Of a DNA stretch of 14,527 nt, positions 6,679 to 14,082 are shown piece by piece. A program made the translations under genes and the position numbers. A model generated the notes under the pieces. The model saw only the letters and a list, made by a program, of their open reading frames with translations, was not told where the DNA came from and did not search any database. Source of the DNA: Bacteroidales bacterium (GTDB lineage: Bacteria; Bacteroidota; Bacteroidia; Bacteroidales; ML635J-15); contig JAQVGK010000025.1 in NCBI GenBank assembly GCA_028696755.1, positions 1-14,527 of the forward strand, written 5' to 3'. Each line of letters opens with the position of its first letter. Within the stretch, counting starts at the first letter, position 1.

Positions 6679-6799
6679 CCGAAAATGCCCAAAGGCGTTG
6701 AGCTCAGCGAAGCTAAATCCGAGGGAGCGAGGGTTCCGAATCCTGAGAAAACAGAAATTGCCATTTCGGATTTTAGTTTTCGGGACTCTGCATTTTTCA

Positions 6800-7555
6800 C
6801 TACCATTCCTTCTCAACAACCCTTTGCTGTGCTTTAAACTTTTCGTTTTTCACTTTTTCCTGAACGTTTTTCTCTTGTTGTTGAAGAGATTCCAGGAAGC
6901 GTTCCATTTCCTCACGGCTCATTTGATTGTCCTTGGGTTGTGGCTGATTCTTTTCTTGTTTGTCTTTGTTTTTATCATTATTCTGGTTATCGCCGTTGTC
7001 GCCTTTATCTTTTTGATCATTTTTATTTTGATCTTTATTCTGCTTGTCTTTGTCTTGCTGACTTTGTCCGTCACCACCTTCGCCGCCACCTTGTTGTTGT
7101 TCTTGAATTTTTGTTGCAACCGCCATGTTATATCTACTCATGTCATGATTTGGATTTAGTTTCAAAGCATTTTTGTAAGCTTGGATGCTTTTGTCGTATT
7201 CTGCCGCCTGCAAATATGAGTTTCCCATATTGTAAAACGCATCAGCTTTTTCGTTGCGGTTACCCGACATTTTCATCACATTTTCGTAATTTAATGCGGC
7301 ATCGTTAAATTTTGCATTTCGATATTGCGTGTTGGCTGTGTTCCCATAAAGTTCGAAAAGCTGCGGATTCGTTTCCATCGCTTTTTGATATTTCAATTCT
7401 GCTTCATCATAATTGCCTTCGTTGTATGCTTTATTCCCTTCACGAATAACTTTTCTTTCTTCCTGTGCCCAAAGCATAGATGGAATAAGAATAAGGAATA
7501 ATCCTGATATAAAAATACTGATTGCAGTTTTCATATTTTTAAATTTTGTAATCAT
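6800..7555 (-). CDS. batC: BatC-type TPR protein of the Bat operon
   Basis: This 251-residue protein has an N-terminal signal or anchor (MKTAISIFISGLFLILIPSMLWAQ from the second Met), then about three tetratricopeptide repeats (residues 35-145, with YNEGNYDEAELKYQKAMETNP and YNMGNSYLQAAEYDKSIQAY). Residues 151-211 are a low-complexity Q/G/K/D/N-rich linker, and a short conserved C-terminus follows (SREEMERFLESLQQQEKNVQ to VVEKEW). That order is typical of BatC, which is thought to scaffold VWA partners in the periplasm. ATG 7555 leaves one base after the batB stop and may be translationally coupled; ATG 7534 gives a neater signal peptide. It is the last gene of the operon here: batD and batE do not follow. 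Confidence 0.88.
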   Translation of the reverse strand: MITKFKNMKTAISIFISGLFLILIPSMLWAQEERKVIREGNKAYNEGNYDEAELKYQKAMETNPQLFELYGNTANTQYRNAKFNDAALNYENVMKMSGNRNEKADAFYNMGNSYLQAAEYDKSIQAYKNALKLNPNHDMSRYNMAVATKIQEQQQGGGEGGDGQSQQDKDKQNKDQNKNDQKDKGDNGDNQNNDKNKDKQEKNQPQPKDNQMSREEMERFLESLQQQEKNVQEKVKNEKFKAQQRVVEKEW

Positions 7556-7556
7556 A

Positions 7557-8600
7557 TTAATCCTTTACAATATTATTTCTGTCTTTGAATAGGTTAATCT
7601 TTCTTAAAACATCGTTTTTTCTTTCGGAGATAATAATATCTGTAATTAACAGCAATATTGCAATTAGTGCTAGTAACTGAAATTGATCATCGTATTCCGA
7701 GTAATTTTGTTTAAGTACTTCGCCTTTTTCAAGCTTAGAAAGTTCTTCATTTATTTTGTCGGATGCGTCGGCTGAATTTCCTGCACGAACGTAGATTCCT
7801 CCTGTTGCATTAGCAATTTCTTTAAGCGATTCTTCGTCGGGAACTGTAACTACAACATTACCACTTCGATCTTTGAGAAAACCACTTCCATTTTTTGCTG
7901 GAATTGGTGCCCCGCCTGGAGTTCCCATGCCAACAGTATAGATGATTATGTTTTTTTCTTTCAAAGTATTTGCAATAGCTAAAGCGTCATCTTCATGATT
8001 TTCACCATCCGAAATAAGAATGATTATCTTCGAAATTTCTTCATCTTTAGTAAATGATTTTGATGCAAGATCAATTGCTTTTCCTATTGCAGTTCCTTGA
8101 ACAGGAACCATATCGGTAGTAATTGAAGATAAAAACATTCGTGCCGATCTTACATCATCTGTAATTGGCATTTGCACAAACGCATCACCTGCAAAAACAA
8201 TAAGTCCAACTTTGTCGTTCTGTAATTTTCCAATTATTCTTTCGATAAACTTTCGTGCATTTTCGAGCCTGTTAGGTTTCAAGTCCTGAGCAAGCATCGA
8301 ATTCGAAACATCAAGGGCAAAAATAATCTCAACACCTTGTCGTGTTACATCGTTTAGTTTAGAACCAAACTGTGGACGTGCCAATCCAGTGACCATTGAT
8401 GTCCATGCAATACAAATTAATAATATTTTCCAAATTCTGCGTCCACGACTAAAATCTGGGATGAGTTGTTTTATAAGTGAATGATCACCAGCATTCTTTA
8501 ATTTTCTATTTCTGTTATATAGTGAGATTAGAAACAGAGCAACAAATACTGCCAGCAGGCTTAAAAGCCATAAATATTGAGGTTCCTGAAATCTGAACAT
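7557..8600 (-). CDS. batB: BatB-type von Willebrand A membrane protein
   Basis: A 347-residue inner-membrane protein with an N-terminal span (about residues 9-28), a second span near 57-76, a VWA domain and a C-terminal span (about 308-327, LLALIAILLLITDIII). The metal-ion-dependent adhesion site is complete: DVSNS at 97-101, a TAIG threonine near 169-172, and ISDGE with D198. The sequence RPQFGS before the VWA domain and AQDLKPNRLE after the first site are characteristic of the BatA/BatB pair. It probably presents its VWA domain to the periplasm as a partner of the MoxR ATPase system. It starts two bases after the batA stop, so the genes are co-transcribed. Confidence 0.92.
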   Translation of the reverse strand: MFRFQEPQYLWLLSLLAVFVALFLISLYNRNRKLKNAGDHSLIKQLIPDFSRGRRIWKILLICIAWTSMVTGLARPQFGSKLNDVTRQGVEIIFALDVSNSMLAQDLKPNRLENARKFIERIIGKLQNDKVGLIVFAGDAFVQMPITDDVRSARMFLSSITTDMVPVQGTAIGKAIDLASKSFTKDEEISKIIILISDGENHEDDALAIANTLKEKNIIIYTVGMGTPGGAPIPAKNGSGFLKDRSGNVVVTVPDEESLKEIANATGGIYVRAGNSADASDKINEELSKLEKGEVLKQNYSEYDDQFQLLALIAILLLITDIIISERKNDVLRKINLFKDRNNIVKD

Positions 8601-8602
8601 AA

Positions 8603-9595
8603 CTAAAATGTGTTTTTGAAAATCGTTAAACCTAAAATTTGTTCTAATGCTAAAAATGCAAGAGCAATAATCATAATAATACCAAACTCTTCGCGTGGTT
8701 GTGAATAAGATTTAACTTCGAGTTGTGTTTTCTCTAGGCTATCTATTTCCTGATAAATCTCGCGCAATCTCTCGTTGTCGGTAGCTCTAAAATACTTGCC
8801 ACCTGTTTGCTCTGCTATCTTCTTAAGAACATCTTCATCTATTTTAACTTCTACATTTTGATATTGTATTCCAAAAGGAGTTTGAAAAGGATAGGGGGCC
8901 ATTCCGTTTTTACCAATGCCCACAGTATAAACTCTTATCCCATATTCAACTGCAAATTCGGATGCTGCAACTGGTGAAACATTACCCATATTATTTACTC
9001 CATCTGTAAGTAGAATTATCACTTTACTAACTGCTTTAGAATCTTTTAGTCTGTTTATTGCAGTTGCTAAACCCATTCCGATTGCAGTACCATCCTCAAT
9101 CCATCCGCTCTTTACCTCCGAGAATAGATTCATAAGAACACCGTGATCTATTGTTAATGGACATTGTGTGAAACTTTCACCTGCAAAAACAACTAATCCC
9201 ATTCTGTCGTCGGGACGGCTCGAAACGAATTCCATCCCAATTTCTTTTGCTGCTTCTATGCGGTTTGGCTTAAAATCCTCTGCCAACATAGATCCACTAA
9301 TGTCGAGTGCTATAACGATATCAACACCCTCTGTTTTTCTGGTTTCCCACTTGTCGGTGCTTTGTGGACGAGCAAGAATAATTATTAATGCAGATAATGC
9401 AAGAATTCGGAAACCAAATAAAACATGTTTCATTACATATCGCCATGGCGTTCTCATAGATTTTAGTGGCCCTAGCGAACTAAGTTTCATGCTGGCTGCC
9501 GATTTTCTCAATCTCCATACATACCAGAAAATTATAGGAGCAAGCAGTATAAACAGCCAAAAATATTCCTTATTTGCAAATTCTATATTACTCAT
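8603..9595 (-). CDS. batA: BatA-type von Willebrand A membrane protein
   Basis: This 330-residue protein has the same architecture as its downstream neighbour: an N-terminal membrane span (about 11-27), a second span (about 56-76), a VWA domain, and a C-terminal span in the last 28 residues. The adhesion-site motif is DISGS at 98-102, the threonine is in GTAIG, and the third element is LTDGVNN with D198. LARPQS and AEDFKPNRIE flank the first motif as is usual for BatA. Together with BatB it belongs to the Bat (Bacteroides aerotolerance) group, linked in the literature to oxygen or stress tolerance, mechanism unsettled. Its ATG overlaps the end of the preceding gene by eight bases, which suggests translational coupling. 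Confidence 0.92.
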   Translation of the reverse strand: MSNIEFANKEYFWLFILLAPIIFWYVWRLRKSAASMKLSSLGPLKSMRTPWRYVMKHVLFGFRILALSALIIILARPQSTDKWETRKTEGVDIVIALDISGSMLAEDFKPNRIEAAKEIGMEFVSSRPDDRMGLVVFAGESFTQCPLTIDHGVLMNLFSEVKSGWIEDGTAIGMGLATAINRLKDSKAVSKVIILLTDGVNNMGNVSPVAASEFAVEYGIRVYTVGIGKNGMAPYPFQTPFGIQYQNVEVKIDEDVLKKIAEQTGGKYFRATDNERLREIYQEIDSLEKTQLEVKSYSQPREEFGIIMIIALAFLALEQILGLTIFKNTF

Positions 9596-11000
9596 TTTCT
9601 TCGTTTTTTGAAGTGTCCTGTTTTATTGTTTCGTTGAGCTCAATCTGTGGTTCGGAGAGCTTTAGATTTAGCTTTTCATCTATTATTTCTTTTGTGTTCT
9701 CAACAAATTCAAAACTGTTTCTTAACGATAAATCGTTTTCGTTCTGCAAAGCCTGGTATTTTGCAAATTTTACTGCATCCGCAATTTCTAATATCTGTCG
9801 CAACTTAATTTGATCTTCATTGCTTATTTCTCCTGTTTTGGATGTTATTTCTAATATTTCGCTGCTGGTCATTTCTATAGCTTGAATTCCAAATCTATTT
9901 TCGAGATATTCTCTAATTACATCAGTTATTTGAACATGGAACTCTTTTGTCTGACCACGACTCCAGATCTTTTCCTTTCGTATGTGCTCGAGTTTTGCTA
10001 ATGCAATTACGTGAGCAGGTTCATCTGGTTTTATTTTAAATAATGTTGGTTTCTTACCTTTTTTGTCAAATACTAAGAAATAAATCAGTGTTGCAAGTAT
10101 TGCTAATAATAGTATAATTGCCCACCAGAATTGTTTTAGGTACTTTTTAAAGTAATACCAGAGTTCGGCGAGATTAAACGGGGTGTTGTATTGGTTTCCT
10201 TTTATGTCTTTAATTCTATAGAGTGTAAATAGCGGCTGTCCTTGTGTTACTTGCTGATATTCCTGAACAAATACAGTGTCAACACTTCCTGCAACTACAT
10301 AATCCTTAAGAATCCCACTTTTGTCAACAAGAAACATCTTCTGAGTTGATGATTCGGCAATCTTTGTAATATCATCCTTGTCATAAAAACCTGTATTTTG
10401 GGTAAGCTCTGACGAAAAAATGTTATATAATTGTTCGTAAACATATTTCTTCATTGCATCAAGACTATCGGCAGGAACAGATTGCTTTACAGAATCTGGA
10501 ATATACTGTTCAATTTCTTTTTTAAATCCATCTTTTCCATAAACCACATAGCCGGCAAAATCTGCATAAATTGTGTCAACAGGAATAGTGTCGAGCAATA
10601 CATAAGGTTTTACATAAATTTGAGCTTCTGTAGAAAGAAAAAGATTTGTATCCGAGTTCGAGACCAATCTTAATGGGAGCGAAGGAATGATGTTTAAGCC
10701 AGTGTCGAAACTTGTAATAATGTATGATTTCTTAAATATTTTATCATTTCCCGACTCTGTAATTTGAGTTTCGGATTCTTTTATCAGCTCTATATTTTTA
10801 GAAATGGTATCCTTATAAACAGGAAATAATACTAGATCTGATTTCGGCACTTTTGCTTCTAAAATAAGTTCAGTTTGCGCACCGAGTAAAATTGTGTCAT
10901 TTTTTAATTTAACACTAAGTGGAAGATTCTGGGCTCGAGTAATAAAACTTAGTCCAAAAATACATGCAATTATCAATATAGGTTTAAAGAAACTTTTCAT
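9588..11000 (-). CDS. BatD/DUF4381-like membrane protein of the Bat operon
   Basis: A 470-residue protein with a signal peptide (residues 1-24, ending FITRAQ), a periplasmic N-terminal region of beta character (LPLSVKLKNDTILLGAQTEL...), one membrane span at about 291-311 (FWWAIILLLAILATLIYFLV) and a cytoplasmic C-terminal domain with the signature AHVIALAKLEHIRKEKIW, KEFHVQITDVIREYLENRFG and AIEMTSSEIL. Genes of this kind sit between the DUF58 gene and batA in Bacteroidota. Residues about 150-262 (YVVYGKDGF to RIKDIKG) look like an extra segment compared with my memory of relatives, which pass more directly to the membrane span. The final bases overlap batA. The call rests on the C-terminal signature and position; the true BatD is larger and normally follows batC. 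Confidence 0.75.
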   Translation of the reverse strand: MKSFFKPILIIACIFGLSFITRAQNLPLSVKLKNDTILLGAQTELILEAKVPKSDLVLFPVYKDTISKNIELIKESETQITESGNDKIFKKSYIITSFDTGLNIIPSLPLRLVSNSDTNLFLSTEAQIYVKPYVLLDTIPVDTIYADFAGYVVYGKDGFKKEIEQYIPDSVKQSVPADSLDAMKKYVYEQLYNIFSSELTQNTGFYDKDDITKIAESSTQKMFLVDKSGILKDYVVAGSVDTVFVQEYQQVTQGQPLFTLYRIKDIKGNQYNTPFNLAELWYYFKKYLKQFWWAIILLLAILATLIYFLVFDKKGKKPTLFKIKPDEPAHVIALAKLEHIRKEKIWSRGQTKEFHVQITDVIREYLENRFGIQAIEMTSSEILEITSKTGEISNEDQIKLRQILEIADAVKFAKYQALQNENDLSLRNSFEFVENTKEIIDEKLNLKLSEPQIELNETIKQDTSKNEENE

Positions 11001-11021
11001 TTTGTAAGCATTTAAAATAAA

Positions 11022-11885
11022 TTACCTATTTTTAAATAAGCCAATCAAAGGTTTAACATAATCCTGATCAGTTCTTATATCTGCGTAATCAACATTTGCC
11101 TTGCGGAAAGTTACAGAGGCCTCGTCATATTTCTGTTTCCACCATCTGCGGTATTCACGTCTAACGCTTTTTGAGGAAGTATCAATCCATTTTTGTTGGC
11201 CTGTTTCTGCATCATTAAAATATGCTAGTCCCACATCAGGAAGCTCTTGTTCAAAGCTATCAAAAATACGCAATGCTGCGAGGTCATGCTTTTTACCAGC
11301 AATTTTTAGTGCATCGCTAAAGTCGGGCGAAACGAAATCAGAAATAATAAATGCAGTACTTCTTTTTTTAATTGCATTTGTCAGAAATTTCAATGCTTGT
11401 GTAACATCGGTTCTTGTGCTGGCTGGTTTGTAATCGAGCAATTCGAGAATGATCCTAAGGATATGTTTGCGTCCTTTTTGTGGAGGAATAAACTTCTCAA
11501 TTCTATCCGAAAAAAGGATTACTCCAATTTTATCATTGTTTTGAATTGCCGAAAATGACAGCACTGCAGCTATTTCGGTTGCCAATTCCTGTTTAAACTT
11601 TTGCCTTGTTCCAAATGCTTTTGATCCGCTTACATCAATGAGCAACATAACTGTTAACTCACGTTCTTCCTCAAAAACCTTTATATATGGATGGTTGAAA
11701 CGTGCAGTAACATGCCAGTCGATATCCTTAACCGGATCGCCATACTGATATTCGCGAACTTCGGAAAATGCCATCCCCTTACCTTTGTAGGCCGAGTGGT
11801 ATTCCCCAGCAAACACTTGATTTGTCAAGCCTCGCGACTTTATTTCAATTTTACGAACTTTCTTTAGTAAGTCTTTTGCTTCCAT
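11022..11885 (-). CDS. DUF58 protein (VWA-like MoxR partner)
   Basis: This 287-residue soluble protein is a DUF58 family member. It opens with EAKDLLKKVRKIEIKSRGL, then shows the family signature FAGEYHSAYKGKGMAFSEVR, YQYGDPVKDIDWHVTARFN and FEEERELTVMLLIDVSGS, in which DVSGS is the first adhesion-site element of a VWA-like fold. Proteins of this family are encoded next to MoxR ATPases and are presumed to be their targets or adaptors. GTG 11888 would add one residue; ATG 11885 is preferred because it gives the usual M-E start. It lies 21 bases upstream of the next gene and 133 bases downstream of moxR, the only sizeable gap in the operon, which holds a heptamer array. Confidence 0.92.
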   Translation of the reverse strand: MEAKDLLKKVRKIEIKSRGLTNQVFAGEYHSAYKGKGMAFSEVREYQYGDPVKDIDWHVTARFNHPYIKVFEEERELTVMLLIDVSGSKAFGTRQKFKQELATEIAAVLSFSAIQNNDKIGVILFSDRIEKFIPPQKGRKHILRIILELLDYKPASTRTDVTQALKFLTNAIKKRSTAFIISDFVSPDFSDALKIAGKKHDLAALRIFDSFEQELPDVGLAYFNDAETGQQKWIDTSSKSVRREYRRWWKQKYDEASVTFRKANVDYADIRTDQDYVKPLIGLFKNR

Positions 11886-11900
11886 CACAGTAATTTTATG

Positions 11901-12004
11901 AAATTACAAATTACAAATCCCAAATTACAAATTACAAATGCTGCAAATAATGCCCTATTTTTACGATTTAGATATTGTTATTTGTAATTTGTGATTTGTG
12001 ATTT
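11901..12004. repeat. Inverted heptamer array, unit AAATTAC
   Basis: Five tandem heptamers occupy 11901-11935: AAATTAC twice, AAATCCC once, AAATTAC twice; a partial sixth unit follows. After a 48-base spacer, 11984-12004 carry three inverted units (GTAATTT once, GTGATTT twice). The arrays could pair as an imperfect stem in the moxR-DUF58 message. The spacer shows no coding frame. Confidence 0.85.
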
Positions 12005-12018
12005 GGTGCTTTTTTATG

Positions 12019-13014
12019 CTACGGAACTTCAACCGAATTTAGTATTTCGCTAATGATTTCCTCCGATGTAATATTCTCAGCTTCGGCTTCGTAAGTTAGT
12101 CCCACACGGTGACGTAAAACATCGTGACAAACTGCTCTAACATCTTCGGGAATAACATAGCCTCTACGTTTTAGGAATGCAAATGCTTTGGCTGCAAGAG
12201 CTAAGTTTATCGAAGCGCGTGGTGAACCGCCAAACGAAATCATACCTGATAATTTTGCCAATCCATATTTTTCGGGATATCTAGTTGCAAAGACAATATC
12301 GAGAATATATTTTTCGATTTTCTCGTCGAGATAAACCTCTCTAACTACTGATCTAGCTTTTATAATATCTTCGGGTTTAATTACAGCATTTGCTGTCGGC
12401 ATTTCTCCACTAAGGTTTTCGCGAATAATTGATCTTTCCTCTTCAAATTCTGGATAATCAATTTTAATCTTTAGCATAAAGCGGTCAACCTGAGCTTCGG
12501 GTAATGGATATGTTCCTTCCTGCTCGATAGGGTTTTGTGTTGCCATAACTAAAAATGGCTTTTCCATTTTGTAGGTAGCATCTCCGATCGTAACCTGACG
12601 TTCCTGCATTGCCTCGAGCAAAGCAGATTGAACTTTTGCAGGGGCACGGTTTATTTCATCAGCCAAAATAAAGTTTGCGAAAATAGGACCTTTCTTTACA
12701 ATGAATTCTTCTTTTTTCTGACTGTAAATCATTGTTCCAACAAGGTCGGCTGGCAACAAGTCGGGTGTAAACTGAACTCTTGCAAACTTAGCATCAATAG
12801 TTTTTGCAAGTGTGTTGATTGCAAGAGTTTTTGCCAAACCAGGCACACCTTCTAATAAAATATGGCCATCCGACAAAAGACCAATCATTAAACCTTCAAG
12901 TAAATGCTTTTGACCGACAATTACTTTTTTCATTTCCATGTTGACAATGTCAACAAACGCGCTTTCACGCTGAATACGTTCGTTCAGCTCTTTAATGTCA
13001 ATGAAATTATCCAT
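12019..13014 (-). CDS. moxR: MoxR-type AAA+ ATPase
   Basis: A 331-residue AAA+ ATPase from ATG 13014 (MDNFIDIKELNERIQRESAF). Walker A is GVPGLAKT at 56-63, Walker B is ILADEINRAP at about 116-125, sensor 1 is ATQNP at 158-162, and the arginine region is PLPEAQVDRFMLK (about 170-182); a C-terminal AAA lid follows (GSPRASINLALAAKAFAF and VRAVCHDVLRHRVG). MoxR ATPases act as chaperone-like factors on VWA-domain partners, here the DUF58, BatA and BatB proteins downstream. An upstream TTG at 13080 would add 22 residues that do not look conserved, so ATG 13014 is chosen. It is the first gene of the operon and divergent from the deoxynucleoside kinase gene. Confidence 0.95.
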   Translation of the reverse strand: MDNFIDIKELNERIQRESAFVDIVNMEMKKVIVGQKHLLEGLMIGLLSDGHILLEGVPGLAKTLAINTLAKTIDAKFARVQFTPDLLPADLVGTMIYSQKKEEFIVKKGPIFANFILADEINRAPAKVQSALLEAMQERQVTIGDATYKMEKPFLVMATQNPIEQEGTYPLPEAQVDRFMLKIKIDYPEFEEERSIIRENLSGEMPTANAVIKPEDIIKARSVVREVYLDEKIEKYILDIVFATRYPEKYGLAKLSGMISFGGSPRASINLALAAKAFAFLKRRGYVIPEDVRAVCHDVLRHRVGLTYEAEAENITSEEIISEILNSVEVP

Positions 13015-13143
13015 ATTAATCAGTTTAATTTGTTCAAAAATTGAATGCACGAAATTATCTTTTTTTAACATTTTTGTCAAGACATTAACGTATTTTTTGT
13101 CTTATATATTTGTTAAAAATGTTAAAAGGCTGTTAAAAGGCCG

Positions 13144-13264
13144 AAGTCCGAAGTGCAAAGTCCTAAGTCCTAAGTTAAGTTTTAAAAATTTGCATTGCAA
13201 ATTTTTAAAACAGGTCGCGTCAGCATCAACTTTAGGCACTTTAGACACTTTAGGCACTCCGAAC
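13144..13264. repeat. Heptamer array with inverted nonamer partner in the divergent moxR region
   Basis: Five heptamers beginning AAGT fill 13144-13178 (AAGTCCG, AAGTGCA, AAGTCCT, AAGTCCT, AAGTTAA). Fifty bases later, 13229-13264 hold four nonamers (ACTTTAGGC, ACTTTAGAC, ACTTTAGGC, ACTCCGAAC) whose reverse complement has the same AAGT-core character. A 33-bp palindrome lies between them. The whole structure sits in the 316-base gap between divergent genes; no coding frame explains it. Confidence 0.85.
13179..13211. repeat. Perfect 33-bp palindrome with one-base centre
   Basis: Bases 13179-13194 and 13196-13211 are exact reverse complements around a single T at 13195. Arms are AT-rich (GTTTTAAAAATTTGCA). 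The structure is symmetrical, lies about 165 bases upstream of moxR and 120 bases upstream of the kinase gene, and lacks a following T-tract beyond its own arm. It could be an operator, a cruciform site or part of the surrounding repeat element. Confidence 0.85.
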
Positions 13265-13330
13265 TTCATAGTTAATAACTTCTGAAAAAAACACATTAAT
13301 AATTAATCTTAATTGATTTATTTTGATGTC

Positions 13331-13966
13331 ATGGATTTACGATATCTTGTAATAGAAGGAAATATTGGTGCTGGGAAGACATCTTTATGTAATAAAATTG
13401 CAACCGAAAAGCATGCAAAGCTTATTTTGGAGCAATTTGCCGACAATCCATTTTTACCTAAGTTTTATAAAAACCCTGACAGATATTCATTCCCACTCGA
13501 GCTTTCATTTTTAGCAGATCGTTATAATCAGTTGAAGAAAAATCTTGATACTTTTGATTTATTCAACGAGCTTGTTGTTGCCGATTATTTCTTCATGAAA
13601 TCTTTGATATTTTCATCTTCAACACTTCAAGAAGATGAATATAAATTGTATCGTCAGCTTTTTGATATTATCTATAGCTCATTACCAAAACCAGATTTGT
13701 ATGTTTACCTCCACAAGTCGGTGGACAATTTGCTTAAAAACATAAAATTAAGAGGTAGGGAATATGAACAGAATATCAGTTATGAATATTTAAAAAGCAT
13801 AGAAAACGGTTATTTTAACTTTTTTAAACAACAAAGCAACATAAAAATTCTACTTATAGATACTAATAACATTGATTTTGTTAACAATGATGATCATTAT
13901 AAAAGGCTTGTCAATACCATATTTGAGCCCAATTATATCGATGGTATTAACAGAATTGTTTTCTAA
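13331..13966 (+). CDS. Deoxynucleoside kinase
   Basis: A 211-residue kinase of the deoxynucleoside kinase family (dCK/dGK type), which phosphorylates deoxyribonucleosides with ATP in the salvage pathway in the cytoplasm. The P-loop is GNIGAGKT at 10-17. The substrate-site motif ELSFLADRYNQL is at about 57-68, the ADYFFMKSLIFS segment at 84-95, and the lid-type arginines with RGREYEQNI at 141-149. Length fits the bacterial family (about 205-215). ATG 13331 is chosen; a TTG at 13313 would add MIYFDV, which is not expected. Which base it prefers (adenine, guanine or other) cannot be read from sequence alone. It is divergent from moxR and has no close partner gene. Confidence 0.92.
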   Translation: MDLRYLVIEGNIGAGKTSLCNKIATEKHAKLILEQFADNPFLPKFYKNPDRYSFPLELSFLADRYNQLKKNLDTFDLFNELVVADYFFMKSLIFSSSTLQEDEYKLYRQLFDIIYSSLPKPDLYVYLHKSVDNLLKNIKLRGREYEQNISYEYLKSIENGYFNFFKQQSNIKILLIDTNNIDFVNNDDHYKRLVNTIFEPNYIDGINRIVF

Positions 13967-14013
13967 AACTTAAAAAGTATTTAAAAGGTATTTTTTTTTT
14001 AATTAAAACTTAT

Positions 14014-14021
14014 TATTTTTG
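14014..14021 (+). promoter_or_regulatory. Candidate -7 element for the lipoprotein gene
   Basis: TATTTTTG fits the Bacteroidota -7 consensus TAnnTTTG exactly and lies 61 bases before the ATG at 14083. The expected upstream TTTG is replaced by a run of ten T residues (13991-14000), so the -33 part is weak. Confidence 0.4.
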
Positions 14022-14082
14022 CATGATAATTATTGTGTTGTGGAATTAAATCTTAATGTTAAATAAAAAAAAGAATTAAATT

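Noticed and set aside
6698..7308. Two overlapping plus-strand frames (6698-7159 and 6940-7308)
   Set aside because: They are antisense to batC, hydrophobic and cysteine-rich because they mirror its low-complexity K/D/Q/N region, and have no recognisable family; batC itself is well supported.
9168..9813. Plus-strand frames across batA and the upstream gene
   Set aside because: Shadows of well supported minus-strand genes with clear domain motifs; no family signature in the antisense products.
11901..12004. CRISPR array
   Set aside because: Units are seven bases and directly adjacent; there are no 20-50 base repeats, no unique spacers and no cas genes.
13052..13080. TTGACA-17 bp-TAATTT on the minus strand, an E. 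coli-type sigma-70 promoter match upstream of moxR
   Set aside because: The Bacteroidota primary sigma factor does not use this consensus, and the match is easily produced by chance in such AT-rich DNA.
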